This document shows positions 1 to 9,297 of a stretch of DNA of 64,000 bases, in pieces. Both the position numbers and the translations under genes were made by a program. Below the pieces are notes generated by a model. The model had not been told where the DNA came from. It worked only from the letters and a program-made list of their open reading frames with translations, and did no database searches. Position 1 is the stretch's first letter. Each line of letters begins with the position of its first letter. Source of the DNA: Alcaligenaceae bacterium (GTDB lineage Bacteria > Pseudomonadota > Gammaproteobacteria > Burkholderiales > Burkholderiaceae_B); the NCBI GenBank assembly GCA_030538235.1, contig JAUNUJ010000001.1, positions 335,849 to 399,848 of the forward strand, in the 5' to 3' direction.

Positions 1-1
1 G

Positions 2-724
2 CTCTTAATCACTGCTTGGGTCTTTTACGTGGTGGCACTTAGCCCCGATCTAATTGCTATGGACTCCTTATCGGGTCAAGTTGTTTTTTTGTTTTTAGCT
101 TTATTTGATCTATTTGTCTTATATCGCTTGTTCAATGTCTTTAATACCCAAACTCTGAATTGTCTCAGAATTAGAGGTGTCATCGGCGTGCTTTATGCCT
201 TTACTTTGGTTTTTTTTGAGCCGTCACCGAGCCTGTTTTATCTGCATAGTGGTCTAATTTTCGTAACCATGGTGTTTGCTTTGTATTTTTTTGCTTCTTT
301 AAGCTTAAATCAAATATATAGTGACAAATCTGTAAAAACAAAAGAGCTGAATATAAGCTTTGGCATATTTTTATATACTGCGCAGACGCTTGTTGGCGGC
401 ACCGCTGCTCTTTTACTAGTGTTTGCAGATCAATGGTTATATGATGATATGCGAATGACTAGCTCAATCAAAGGGCTCTACGTCTTGATTGCGCTTTTTT
501 CATTTTATGGCGTTTATCGTTTGTTTTATCGGCTGAATCGTCTGACACTTAATTATATCCGGATTTTTCAGCTTGCTCTAATCGCAGTCAGTGTGTATTT
601 AGCTCATTATTTTGAGACAGGTACTGAGGAGGGGGCTTTTACGAGGTTCTTGGACTATGCGATGCTCCTAGCTTTTGCGGCCTATTTCTTTTTCTCGAAG
701 CGGATGCGGACGCGATATCATTAG
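2..724 (+). CDS. Membrane protein of unknown function, 5' end missing
   Basis: The reading frame is open to the left edge of the window, and the codons before the first GTG (position 29) continue a hydrophobic helix (LLITAWVFYVVAL), so the true start lies upstream and the gene is partial. About six hydrophobic segments are visible, separated by short loops, with a basic C-terminus (SKRMRTRY). This is an integral inner-membrane protein. I do not recognise the family and see no catalytic motif. It ends about 160 bp before gabD, with no clear terminator between them. Confidence 0.75.
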   Translation, partial: LLITAWVFYVVALSPDLIAMDSLSGQVVFLFLALFDLFVLYRLFNVFNTQTLNCLRIRGVIGVLYAFTLVFFEPSPSLFYLHSGLIFVTMVFALYFFASLSLNQIYSDKSVKTKELNISFGIFLYTAQTLVGGTAALLLVFADQWLYDDMRMTSSIKGLYVLIALFSFYGVYRLFYRLNRLTLNYIRIFQLALIAVSVYLAHYFETGTEEGAFTRFLDYAMLLAFAAYFFFSKRMRTRYH

Positions 725-886
725 ATAATTTTCAGCTCTTTATGCTATATCAATTATTAAAAGCCGGGGCTTTCTGGAGATTGTGGACAGCGCTCTTAAC
801 ATGATGCACCAATCTACTTAAAATCATCTAGGCACGGCCTTTGTTTTGAGGCACAGTAGTGAGTAGATCAATAAAAGGAGATAGTA

Positions 887-2341
887 ATGCGAGGATTAAC
901 CCGACAGGACTTATTTAGACAACAAGCGTATATCAATGGTCAATGGCTTGATGCTGATAGTGGAGAAACGCTTGAGGTTAAAAACCCGGCTAATGGTGAG
1001 CTTCTTGGTACGGTACCCAAAATGTCGCAGACGGAAACACGCCGTGCCATTGAGGCAGCTGAAATAGCTCAGAAGCAATGGCGTAACAAGACCGCAAAAG
1101 AGCGTGCGATTATTTTACGTCGCTGGTTTGATTTAGTGATGCAGAATCAGGACGATTTGGCGCGCATCATGACCCTAGAGCAGGGTAAGCCATTAGCAGA
1201 AGCTAAAGGTGAGATTGCTTATGGTGCCTCTTATATTGAGTGGTACGGTGAAGAGGCTAAGCGTGCTTATGGTGAGGTCATTCCAGGTCCGGCTGCGGAT
1301 AGACGGATTGTTGTGACCAAAGAGCCGGTAGGGGTGTGTGCAGCGATTACACCGTGGAATTTTCCCTCCTCCATGATCACTCGTAAAGCCGCGGCGGCTT
1401 TAGCTGCGGGATGTTCGATTGTGGTTAAACCGGCGACCCATACGCCTTATTCTGCTTTTGCGCTTTGTGTGTTAGCTGAAGAGGCAGGCGTTCCGCTAGG
1501 TGTTTTGTCAGTGTTGACCGGGTCCTCTGCTGATATTGGTAAAGAAATGACCTCCAATCCTATTGTCCGTAAATTCAGCTTTACCGGTTCAACTGAGGTG
1601 GGTCGCCTCTTGATGTCCCAATGCGCGGATCAAATCAAGAAGATCTCTTTGGAGCTTGGGGGCAATGCGCCATTTATCGTTTTTGATGATGCTGATCTGG
1701 ATGCTGCGGTTGAGGGAGCATTAGCGTCTAAATATCGTAATGCCGGTCAGACCTGTGTTTGTGCTAATCGTATCTATGTGCAAGACGGGGTTTATGATCT
1801 TTTTGCTCAAAAGTTTGCCGAGGCTGTTAAACAGATTAAAGTGGGTGACGGTACCGTTGAGGGTGTTACTCAAGGACCTCTAATTGATGCTGCCGCTGTG
1901 GATAAAGTAAAAGAGCATATTGATGATGCCCTAGACAAAGGCGGGGCCATTCTTATTGGTGGTAAAAGTCATCGTTTAGGTGGTTTATTCTTTGAACCGA
2001 CGGTAATGACTGGCATCACTGCCGATATGAAAGTTGCCCGTGAGGAAACTTTTGGACCGTTAGCGCCCTTATTCCGTTTTAATACAGAGGAAGAAGTGAT
2101 CCAGATGGCAAATAACACTGAATATGGACTAGCAGCTTATTTCTATAGTCGTGATTTAGCGCGTGTTTGGCGTGTTGCTGAGGGTTTAGAGTACGGTATG
2201 GTGGCTATAAATAGCGGCATTCTGTCTAATGAAACAGCCCCCTTTGGTGGTATTAAGCAATCAGGGATAGGTCGTGAGGGTGCCAAGCAAGGTTTGGATG
2301 AGTATCTTGAAACTAAGTATCTGCTGATGGGTGGCATTTAG
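887..2341 (+). CDS. gabD: Succinate-semialdehyde dehydrogenase (NAD(P)+), GabD
   Basis: Oxidises succinate semialdehyde to succinate with NAD(P)+, the last step of the GABA shunt, in the cytoplasm. The 484 residues match the usual GabD length. The aldehyde-dehydrogenase fold is marked by TPWNFPSSM near residue 155, FTGSTEVGR near 233, catalytic Glu256 in SLELGGN and nucleophile Cys290 in GQTCVCANR. Cys292, two residues on, is a common feature of this family. The ATG follows a strong ribosome site (AAAGGAG) at the right distance. No gabT or gabP lies beside it, so the GABA-shunt role rests on family similarity; a related semialdehyde dehydrogenase cannot be excluded. Confidence 0.9.
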   Translation: MRGLTRQDLFRQQAYINGQWLDADSGETLEVKNPANGELLGTVPKMSQTETRRAIEAAEIAQKQWRNKTAKERAIILRRWFDLVMQNQDDLARIMTLEQGKPLAEAKGEIAYGASYIEWYGEEAKRAYGEVIPGPAADRRIVVTKEPVGVCAAITPWNFPSSMITRKAAAALAAGCSIVVKPATHTPYSAFALCVLAEEAGVPLGVLSVLTGSSADIGKEMTSNPIVRKFSFTGSTEVGRLLMSQCADQIKKISLELGGNAPFIVFDDADLDAAVEGALASKYRNAGQTCVCANRIYVQDGVYDLFAQKFAEAVKQIKVGDGTVEGVTQGPLIDAAAVDKVKEHIDDALDKGGAILIGGKSHRLGGLFFEPTVMTGITADMKVAREETFGPLAPLFRFNTEEEVIQMANNTEYGLAAYFYSRDLARVWRVAEGLEYGMVAINSGILSNETAPFGGIKQSGIGREGAKQGLDEYLETKYLLMGGI

Positions 2342-2392
2342 TAATTTCGCTCGACTTTGGGATGCTAGATATAGTGTTCTAGCTCTACTCGC

Positions 2393-2433
2393 ACAGAGCC
2401 TTTCTGATGGTTATTTATTTTGAGGGGCTCTGT
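2393..2433. terminator. Weak hairpin between convergent genes
   Basis: An 8-bp inverted repeat (ACAGAGCC at 2393-2400 and GGCTCTGT at 2426-2433) with a 25-nt loop sits between gabD and the convergent esterase gene. There is no T-run on the plus side, so a terminator role is tentative. Confidence 0.3.
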
Positions 2434-2452
2434 TCGTATAAAGCTGAGAAAG

Positions 2453-3526
2453 CTATTTCGAACGTGCTAAATGGCCTTTAAAAAAATGCCATATCAATTG
2501 ACTTGAATTAGGTCCATATTTGGAATTAAAAGGCAGCCTGTCATCACCACCGGCCCAAGCATGATCCAGACGTTTGATTGCTATTAATTCAAGCATTCTT
2601 TTGCGACCGTCCCTATAGAGGGTCTGACTGTATTCCTTATTGCTACGTGGGTGATATCGTGTAGTAATACCTAGAGACTCCAAGGGGATATTATTCAGAT
2701 ATAGAAATTGTTTGACCAGTTCCTGCGCATTACGTTTATGAACTATTCTATCTCGCTCACCTTGAAGTATGATGGTGGGCATAAGATGTCTATGTGGTGG
2801 GGTAAATCCAGCCATATAAGAAGCCAATGCTTGGTCGCTATCAGAAAAATCATCTTGCATGACTTTGACTGCTGTTTGTAAATCATGAGCACGACCAAGT
2901 ACAGGGCCGCTGTGCATTGCTAAGGCGTTGAATTGTTCAGGAAAACTGGCCGCCAAAATACCTGCCATGGCCGCACCTGCCGATAAACCAGCAATAAATA
3001 CTTTTTGCGGATCTAAACCATGCATGAGAATCGTGCTATGAATGATTTTCATGATGCTATGTGCTTCTGCCATGCCTTGGTTATCACTTAAATCATGCCA
3101 GCGCCAGCAGTTAGCTATATGGTTACGACGACTTTGTTGAGGGTATAGTACAAGGAAACCATTGCGTTGGGCGATCACATTCATCTGGGTCCCTTGAGCA
3201 AATACCGACGCGTCTTGTTGGCAACCATGCAACATCACCACTAGCGGCATGCCCTTAGTATCAGGGTGGCGAACGGTAGGAGAGGGCTTAAAGACATAGT
3301 AATCGAGCCGAGAAACCAGTTTTTTATCACTAAAAGCGGGGGCGATAAAGACATGCTTGCGCCACTCACCACGTTTTTGAGGATCGGGTCGTCCTAATAA
3401 TACATTAGCCGCTTTAAGTTGCTCCGGTAGGATGATCTTTGCTTGTTTTGCGATGTTTTGTTGAATTTTGAAAAGATGCCTACTTGCTTTAATTAAGGAC
3501 TTTTTAGAACGAGAACGCTTGGCCAT
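2453..3526 (-). CDS. PHB-depolymerase-family esterase (second of a tandem pair)
   Basis: An alpha/beta-hydrolase of the poly(3-hydroxyalkanoate) depolymerase / feruloyl-esterase type (LpqC-like). Visible features are the oxyanion-hole strand LVVMLHGCQQDA (His100-Gly101), the lipase box GLSAG with nucleophile Ser182, a candidate acid in GERDR and a C-terminal catalytic His in RLDHAWAGGD. No cleavable signal peptide is evident; the N-terminus is basic and Ser/Lys-rich. The ATG follows the TAA of its upstream paralogue directly, so translation is probably coupled. The substrate is unknown: no PHA synthase or phasin gene is nearby, so the polymer assignment is by family only. Confidence 0.8.
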   Translation of the reverse strand: MAKRSRSKKSLIKASRHLFKIQQNIAKQAKIILPEQLKAANVLLGRPDPQKRGEWRKHVFIAPAFSDKKLVSRLDYYVFKPSPTVRHPDTKGMPLVVMLHGCQQDASVFAQGTQMNVIAQRNGFLVLYPQQSRRNHIANCWRWHDLSDNQGMAEAHSIMKIIHSTILMHGLDPQKVFIAGLSAGAAMAGILAASFPEQFNALAMHSGPVLGRAHDLQTAVKVMQDDFSDSDQALASYMAGFTPPHRHLMPTIILQGERDRIVHKRNAQELVKQFLYLNNIPLESLGITTRYHPRSNKEYSQTLYRDGRKRMLELIAIKRLDHAWAGGDDRLPFNSKYGPNSSQLIWHFFKGHLARSK

Positions 3527-4612
3527 TTACTTCAGCTCATTTGAAGGCGTGGCATGATGATAGAAGAATCTTAAAATCATCTCACTTGAATTAGGTCCGT
3601 ATTCACCATTAAAAGGTAAAGAAGTATCTCCACCGGCCCAATCATGAGCCATATTGTCTACCTCCAGAACCTTAATCACCGGTTTGTCCTTACAGCAATA
3701 GACCTTTTGCGTATAGGCGTTTTGAGTGTCTGTTTCGTGTCGACTGATGAGAGCTTCGGTATCAAGCGCTAAGTCATTTAAAAATAAAGCTTGCTTTGTC
3801 AGCGCTGCGGCATTGCTGATGTTGACTCGACGATCCATAACACCATGAATAATCAGGGTGGGAATATCATGGAGCTTGGGTTTAGCGAAGGTACGTAGAG
3901 AAGCTATCAAGTCCTCATCATTGGTCGCTGTGAATCGACTCATCACCTCCAGACCACTCACCATATTATTAGCATGACCAAAGACCGGACCACTATGCAA
4001 GGCGACCGCAGCGATTTTTTCAGGAAAACTAAAAGCCAGGACAGTCGCCATACCGGCACCGGCCGACATGCCGGCGACAAAGACGCGGTCGGGATGGATG
4101 TCGTGTTTTTTAATTGTCTGCGCAATTAATTCACTAATGGTATTGGCCTCAGCCATACCCGCATTTGAGGCGAGATTGAACCAACGCCAACATTGGGCGA
4201 GATGATGACTTTTGCTTTGTTCTGGATAGAGTACAACAAAACCGAAGCGCTGAGCAAAGACATTCATTTGTGAGCCCTGTGCAAAGACACTGGCATTTTG
4301 CTCACAACCATGTAACATCACCACAAGACCGCGATACTTGCTGTTAAGACCATCTTTTGCGGGGGCTGGGATAAAGGTATAATAGTCTAGCGAATCCACA
4401 AAGGTCTCAGTACTGCTTTTAGGAGCTTCAAATACATGTCGTTGCCACTCACCGATATGCCTAGGGTCAGGGCGTAAGACAGTCATTTCATTGGACTGAA
4501 TCGTAGGTAGTAAATGACCCGCAGACTTTAAAAATTCATTTTGTATATTAAAAAATGTCTTGGTTTGTTGAATAAAGCTGGAAACACCTAGAACAAAGGG
4601 ATTAAATAGCAT
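3527..4612 (-). CDS. PHB-depolymerase-family esterase (first of a tandem pair)
   Basis: A paralogue of the next gene on the same strand: both share LDYY, VVMLHGC, a second NASVFAQG/DASVFAQG block, NCWRW/QCWRW and a C-terminal HDWAGGD/HAWAGGD block. The lipase box is GMSAG with the nucleophile at Ser183 (counted from the ATG used here). The ATG at 4612 is preferred to a GTG at 4621 because an AGGA ribosome site lies 11 nt before the ATG but only 2 nt before the GTG. The N-terminal about 50 residues are poorly conserved and moderately hydrophobic. It shares a transcript with the second esterase. The natural ester substrate cannot be told from sequence. Confidence 0.8.
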   Translation of the reverse strand: MLFNPFVLGVSSFIQQTKTFFNIQNEFLKSAGHLLPTIQSNEMTVLRPDPRHIGEWQRHVFEAPKSSTETFVDSLDYYTFIPAPAKDGLNSKYRGLVVMLHGCEQNASVFAQGSQMNVFAQRFGFVVLYPEQSKSHHLAQCWRWFNLASNAGMAEANTISELIAQTIKKHDIHPDRVFVAGMSAGAGMATVLAFSFPEKIAAVALHSGPVFGHANNMVSGLEVMSRFTATNDEDLIASLRTFAKPKLHDIPTLIIHGVMDRRVNISNAAALTKQALFLNDLALDTEALISRHETDTQNAYTQKVYCCKDKPVIKVLEVDNMAHDWAGGDTSLPFNGEYGPNSSEMILRFFYHHATPSNELK

Positions 4613-4719
4613 AAATCGCACGGTCCTGTTAAGCAGTATGGCTAGGTCTTAAACCTGTTTCAATCCTTTAGCATAGCAACCGCTGAGCCTAGATGGCAAG
4701 TGTAATATTTACTTTAATC

Positions 4720-5196
4720 ATGAGCATGAATCAAGATCATATTTTTATGGAAATGGCCCTGCGTCAAGCTGCTAAAGCTGCAGCGATTGGTGAAGTACCA
4801 ATTGGTGCGGTGGTGATCGGACCGGATAATCAGCTCTTAGCCGAGGGTTTTAATCAGAGTATTACGCTCAATGACCCCAGTGCTCATGCTGAAATGCAAG
4901 CCATTAGGCAAGCGGCTAGTCGATTGGCTAATTATCGCTTAAGCGATTGCACGCTTTATGTCAGTCTGGAACCTTGTGCCATGTGTATGGGGGCGATTTT
5001 ACATAGTCGGATTAAGCGTGTGGTTTTTGCTGCTAGTGACCCTAAAACAGGGGCCTGCGGTAGTGTGATTAGCCTACAATCCGAAGCCCGTCTTAATCAT
5101 CACTGCACCGTCACTCAGGGCGTATTAGCGGAACAGGCAGCAATCATGCTAAAAGACTTCTTTAAAGCGCGTCGCTTGGCTAAAAAGAGCGTTTGA
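4720..5196 (+). CDS. tadA: tRNA-specific adenosine deaminase TadA
   Basis: Deaminates adenosine-34 to inosine in tRNA-Arg(ACG), allowing one tRNA to read CGU, CGC and CGA. The cytidine/deoxycytidylate deaminase zinc site is complete: HAE (zinc His plus the proton-shuttle Glu) and PCAMC with two zinc cysteines. The core EVPIGAVVI and SRIKRVVFAASDPKTGA blocks are typical of TadA. The frame is open from an ATG at 4693, but the family normally starts about 10 residues before the MALRQAAKAA helix. I therefore use ATG 4720; ATG 4726 is equally plausible and no start has a strong ribosome site. Confidence 0.9.
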   Translation: MSMNQDHIFMEMALRQAAKAAAIGEVPIGAVVIGPDNQLLAEGFNQSITLNDPSAHAEMQAIRQAASRLANYRLSDCTLYVSLEPCAMCMGAILHSRIKRVVFAASDPKTGACGSVISLQSEARLNHHCTVTQGVLAEQAAIMLKDFFKARRLAKKSV

Positions 5197-5244
5197 GATA
5201 GGCATAATTTATAATATAGCGAAAGTTTTTATAGGAAAATCCTC

Positions 5245-6312
5245 ATGGATAATCACGAGCTGCCAAATAAAAGTATTGTCGAGCAAGAGGCTGAAAATTT
5301 ATTGAACGATCAACAGATTGTCTCTGATGAAGCCAATGACGTGCCACCTTATGTCGTAGAGTACGCTGATAAAATTCCACTGTATATATTGTCACCATCA
5401 AGTGCGGTGAGAGATCCCGCTATGTTTGATGTGGCCAAAGCACGGCTTAGTGATTATGGTTTTGAGGTGACTCTTGACCAAGAAGCTCAGGGTAAAGTAT
5501 CGCGCTTTGCCGGCACCGATGAGCAACGTGCCGAGTCTTTTAGCCGGGCGGCCCGTAGTGATGCTGAGGTGGTGATTGCTAGTCGAGGCGGTTATGGTAT
5601 TAGTCGGATTCTACATTTAATTGATTGGGATCTACTTGCTAAACATCCTAAGCATTATGTGGGTTATAGCGACTTTACGGCGTTTAATTTGGCCCTATTA
5701 GCCAAAACTGGCATGATGAGTTACACCGGACCTGCTGCTATTCCTGACTTTGGAGGCGATGAGGTTGATGATTTGACCGCCGAGTTATTTATTGAAACCA
5801 TGCGCGATGAATTGGAAATTCTCTGCTTCGAGGCAGCGGGTTCCGATGATGTCGATGTGCGCGGTACTTTATGGGGCGGTAATCTCGCCATGATTTGTTC
5901 ACTTATCGGTACGCCGTATTTACCGAAAATTGACGATGGTATTTTATTTATCGAAGACGTGGGTGAGCATCCATACCGTGTTGAACGTATGCTCTGGCAA
6001 CTATGGCAGGTCGGTATCCTAGGCAATCAGCGGGCCATTATCCTCGGTCACTTTACTGATTATCAGTTAGTGGAGCATGACAATGGTTACAACATGGATA
6101 CGGTTATACAATGGCTGCGCGACGCGGTTAAAGTGCCTTTAGTGTGCGGCTTACCCTACGGTCATGGTGAGGTGCGCGTGACCTTACCAATTGGCAAAGA
6201 AGTCGGTCTTGCCACACAAAATGATATTGCTTATCTGGTCTTGGAAGAGCATGCGGAAGATCACGAACATGATCAAGAGCATGACCACGATCAACAACAT
6301 AATTACGAATAA
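5245..6312 (+). CDS. ldcA: LD-carboxypeptidase (S66 family), LdcA-like, with His-rich tail
   Basis: Predicted to cleave the terminal D-alanine from muramoyl tetrapeptides during peptidoglycan recycling in the cytoplasm. The S66 triad is visible: Ser142 in GYSDFT, Glu237 in FIEDVGEHPYRVER and His307 in GLPYGHGEVRVTLPIG. RGGYG near residue 114 is also typical. Two additions stand out. There is an acidic extension of about 40 residues before the usual first strand (PLYILSPSSAV). A C-terminal tail of about 20 residues is rich in His, Asp and Glu (DHEHDQEHDHDQQH), which could bind Zn or Ni. The start has AGGAAAATCCTC before the ATG. Confidence 0.87.
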   Translation: MDNHELPNKSIVEQEAENLLNDQQIVSDEANDVPPYVVEYADKIPLYILSPSSAVRDPAMFDVAKARLSDYGFEVTLDQEAQGKVSRFAGTDEQRAESFSRAARSDAEVVIASRGGYGISRILHLIDWDLLAKHPKHYVGYSDFTAFNLALLAKTGMMSYTGPAAIPDFGGDEVDDLTAELFIETMRDELEILCFEAAGSDDVDVRGTLWGGNLAMICSLIGTPYLPKIDDGILFIEDVGEHPYRVERMLWQLWQVGILGNQRAIILGHFTDYQLVEHDNGYNMDTVIQWLRDAVKVPLVCGLPYGHGEVRVTLPIGKEVGLATQNDIAYLVLEEHAEDHEHDQEHDHDQQHNYE

Positions 6313-6348
6313 AATCTAAAAAATAGCTTAAGCTTAAAGGAAATTTAA

Positions 6349-7950
6349 TTGATATCCACATCGAATTTGACCATTCAGTTTGGTCCTAAGCCATTATTTG
6401 AAAATGTTAACGTAAAATTTTCTGATGGCAACCGTTACGGTTTAATTGGAGCTAATGGCTCGGGTAAATCAACCTTTATGAAAATCATCGGTGGTGATTT
6501 AGAGCCGACATCCGGTTCAGTCACCTTGGAGCCTGGTCTGAGATTGGGTAAGTTACGTCAGGACCAGTTCGCTTTTGAAGACTATTCGGTGATTGATGTC
6601 GTGATGATGGGTCACACGGAGATGTGGTCAGCCATGCAGGAGAGGGATGCGATTTATATGGATCCTGAGGCGACTGACGATGACTATATGCGCGCCGCCG
6701 ATCTAGAGGCAAAGTTTGCCGAATACGATGGTTACACGGCGGAAGCTAGGGCCTCTGAGTTGCTGCTTGGTTTAGAGTTTCCCATCGAACAACATCGTCT
6801 ACCAATGAGCGAAATTGCGCCGGGTTGGAAATTACGTGTGCTTTTGGCGCAGGCGCTTTTCTCAAATCCTGATGTGCTGTTATTGGATGAGCCGACTAAC
6901 AACCTGGATATTCACACCATTCGCTGGCTCGAAGAAGTATTGGATAAATACGATTCAACCATGGTGATTATTAGTCACGACCGCCATTTCTTAAACCAAG
7001 TTTGTACGCATATGGCTGATGTGGATTATGGCGAGATTCGAGTCTACCCAGGTAACTACGATGATTATATGTTGGCTTCAACCCAAGCTCGTGAGCGTTT
7101 ATTGTCAAATAATGCCAAGGCCAAAGAGCGGGTGGCTGAATTACAGGATTTCGTGAGTCGATTTGCAGCGAATAAATCCAAATCTAGACAAGCTACTTCA
7201 CGTTTAAAGCAAATCGATCGTATTAAAGCTGAGCAGGTGGAGATCAAGCCTTCTTCGCGCCAAAACCCCTATATGCGTTTTGAGCAAAATAAACCATTAC
7301 ACCGCTTAGCCATCAATGCCGAGAAAATCAATAAAAGTTATGACCAGCCGGTCATCAAGAACTTCAATGCCATGATTGAAGCCGGTCAAAAGGTCGCGAT
7401 TATTGGTGCCAATGGCGTCGGTAAATCCACTTTATTGCGTTTATTCGCAAATGATATAAAACCCGATAGCGGTGAAATGAAATGGGCCGAAAATGCCGAT
7501 ATGGGGTATATGGCTCAAGACGTTTCAGACCAATTTGAGGCGACCATCAATGTCTTTGATTGGATGGCTGATTTTCGTCAAACCGGCGATGATGATCAGG
7601 CGGTGCGCTCGATCTTGGGCCGTTTGCTATTTTCAGCTGATGACATCGTTAAAAAAGTTTCTGTGCTCTCCGGTGGTGAAAAAAACCGTATGACCTTTGG
7701 TCGTCTCATGCTTGGACGTCATAATGTGTTATTACTCGATGAACCGACCAACCACCTGGATATGGAATCTATCGAGTCCTTGCAAATGGCATTAGAAAAG
7801 TATAAGGGCACGGTAATTTTGGTGTCTCATGACCGTCAATTTATCTCCGGTATTGCCGATAGGATCATTGAAATTTTGCCTGATGGTGAGATTATTGACT
7901 ATTCAGGCGATTACGACGGTTATCTGGCGTCCCGAGGTCTTGAGCTTTAA
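6349..7950 (+). CDS. ybiT: ABC-F family ATPase YbiT
   Basis: A soluble twin-ATPase protein of the ABC-F group, which acts on the ribosome rather than as a transporter. Both nucleotide-binding domains are intact: Walker [10 protein letters not shown] and GANGVGKST, Walker [12 protein letters not shown] and [11 protein letters not shown], signature LSGGEKNR in the second domain, and a degenerate signature ([11 protein letters not shown]) in the first, as in YbiT. The linker between the domains is the charged P-site tRNA interaction motif type. The length (533) and the first residues ([11 protein letters not shown]) align with E. coli YbiT. This fixes a TTG start at 6349, preceded by AAAGG; no ATG fits. 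Confidence 0.93.
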   Translation: MISTSNLTIQFGPKPLFENVNVKFSDGNRYGLIGANGSGKSTFMKIIGGDLEPTSGSVTLEPGLRLGKLRQDQFAFEDYSVIDVVMMGHTEMWSAMQERDAIYMDPEATDDDYMRAADLEAKFAEYDGYTAEARASELLLGLEFPIEQHRLPMSEIAPGWKLRVLLAQALFSNPDVLLLDEPTNNLDIHTIRWLEEVLDKYDSTMVIISHDRHFLNQVCTHMADVDYGEIRVYPGNYDDYMLASTQARERLLSNNAKAKERVAELQDFVSRFAANKSKSRQATSRLKQIDRIKAEQVEIKPSSRQNPYMRFEQNKPLHRLAINAEKINKSYDQPVIKNFNAMIEAGQKVAIIGANGVGKSTLLRLFANDIKPDSGEMKWAENADMGYMAQDVSDQFEATINVFDWMADFRQTGDDDQAVRSILGRLLFSADDIVKKVSVLSGGEKNRMTFGRLMLGRHNVLLLDEPTNHLDMESIESLQMALEKYKGTVILVSHDRQFISGIADRIIEILPDGEIIDYSGDYDGYLASRGLEL

Positions 7951-7953
7951 TGT

Positions 7954-7984
7954 AATAAGACTCAGTTGATATTGAGCTCTTATT
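7954..7984. other. Intergenic hairpin after ybiT
   Basis: AATAAGACTCA and TGAGCTCTTATT form an 11-bp stem with one bulged C and an 8-nt loop. No T-run follows, so it may be an mRNA-end or processing structure rather than an intrinsic terminator. Confidence 0.3.
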
Positions 7985-8009
7985 AAAACGAATTTTTGAG
8001 GTAAATTTT

Positions 8010-8609
8010 TTGTTAGAACTGACAACAGCGGTCTCTTACGAAGAAGTAATTAAGAAAAGTCTTTTTATAGTCCATGCCGCACCGGTCAAAAGCGCTGATG
8101 AGGCATTGCGCTTTATTGAAGCGCATAGCCAGCCTGATGCCACGCATAATTGTTGGGCTTTTCGCATTGGCGAAGAGTACCGTTTCAACGATGATGGCGA
8201 GCCCGGCGGGACTGCAGGTAGACCAATTCTCGCTGCCATTGAGGGGCGTGATTTAACCAATACCGTTGTGTTAGTGATTCGTTACTATGGGGGCATTAAA
8301 TTAGGCACCGGCGGATTAGTACGCGCTTATGGTGGCACCGCGGCTAAGTGTCTACATGAGGCACCAAAGCGTGAGATTGTTGCCATGAGTCGTGTCTTTT
8401 GTGATTGCCCTTATTCTGAGATGGAACGAGTAAAGGTGCAACTATCACAAGACGGTGTACAGTTGGTATCCGAGGACTTTGATGATATCGGGGTGAAGTG
8501 GGAGTGGTTGATTCCTGTGCCCTTAGTCTCGGAGCTATGGGAATCTCATCGAAATTTAACCAGAGGTCAGGCAAATTGGGAGATTATCTCTGAGGAGGAG
8601 ATGATCTAA
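8010..8609 (+). CDS. yigZ: YigZ/IMPACT family protein
   Basis: A cytoplasmic protein of the UPF0029/IMPACT family with N-terminal Impact and C-terminal DUF1949-type domains. The family's exact biochemical role in bacteria is unsettled. Diagnostic blocks are FNDDGEPGGTAGRPIL and VVIRYYGGIKLGTGGLVRAYGG, the signature of YigZ. The C-terminal half (about residues 130-199) is the variable ACT-like part. Start is TTG at 8010 after a GAGG ribosome site 8-9 nt upstream; no ATG occurs before the conserved VIKKSLFI block. It follows ybiT by 59 bp on the same strand. Confidence 0.88.
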   Translation: MLELTTAVSYEEVIKKSLFIVHAAPVKSADEALRFIEAHSQPDATHNCWAFRIGEEYRFNDDGEPGGTAGRPILAAIEGRDLTNTVVLVIRYYGGIKLGTGGLVRAYGGTAAKCLHEAPKREIVAMSRVFCDCPYSEMERVKVQLSQDGVQLVSEDFDDIGVKWEWLIPVPLVSELWESHRNLTRGQANWEIISEEEMI

Positions 8610-8693
8610 TGCGCTATAACCATGGCGACTATTTGTCACGACTCACATAGCAATTAACACGCATCAAGTGCTAAAAAGGACCGGACTCGGCTT

Positions 8694-9206
8694 ATGCAAA
8701 AAACACTTTATATCAGAGCCCAAGCATCTGAACAGGCTTTGTCAAATGTCACAATCGCCTACGATGCTTTTCTCCAAGGCCAAGCAATTGCTGATGAGGA
8801 GGCTTTGACAAGCGAATTAATTAATTTTAATCAGGCGGCTAAGTTTTCCGCCGAATTAAATACGGTCTACTTGAGACGTAGTCCCACTCATTTTCTTTTG
8901 CAAGTAGAGGCGCTTAAAGACGATCAGTCAAAGCGTATCGTTCCGGTGATTTGTTATGGTAGCTACGATAGAGTAGCAGTGGAGTCGGGCGTTCTGACAA
9001 AGCACGTGCTGGCTGCGTTGAAGGATTTTATGTCTGAATCTGCTTATCAATTTCAGACGGAAAGTGAGGGCGAGATTGAGCGAGTTTTTAAGGAAATCAT
9101 TTGGCCTTGGTCCACGCTGATTAAGAAAAACATCCTAATTGCTGTGTTGCTATTGCTTGTTTTTTTGTTGGTGGCGATTGTGTCGGGTATTTTTCTCTTA
9201 GCTTAG
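8694..9206 (+). CDS. Small tail-anchored protein of unknown function
   Basis: 170 residues. Residues 1-135 look soluble and mixed alpha/beta, then a single long hydrophobic helix of about 25 residues (around 145-168) ends the protein, preceded by STLIKKN. This is the layout of a C-terminally anchored inner-membrane protein with a cytoplasmic head. I do not recognise the family. The ribosome site is weak: AAAAAGGA lies about 13 nt before the ATG. It is the last gene before a terminator hairpin shared with the convergent thioredoxin gene. Confidence 0.65.
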   Translation: MQKTLYIRAQASEQALSNVTIAYDAFLQGQAIADEEALTSELINFNQAAKFSAELNTVYLRRSPTHFLLQVEALKDDQSKRIVPVICYGSYDRVAVESGVLTKHVLAALKDFMSESAYQFQTESEGEIERVFKEIIWPWSTLIKKNILIAVLLLLVFLLVAIVSGIFLLA

Positions 9207-9239
9207 TTCAGTCTGTGATAGCTTTAATTCAGATATAAA

Positions 9240-9267
9240 AAAGACCGACTAGCTAGAGTCGGTCCTT
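9240..9267 (-). terminator. Intrinsic terminator of trxA (possibly bidirectional)
   Basis: GACCGACT (9243-9250) and AGTCGGTC (9257-9264) form an 8-bp stem with a 6-nt loop. On the minus strand it is followed by six T residues, fitting termination of the thioredoxin gene. On the plus side only a short T stretch follows. Confidence 0.75.
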
Positions 9268-9297
9268 TGTAATAATCTAGCATCTCAAGGTGATTAA

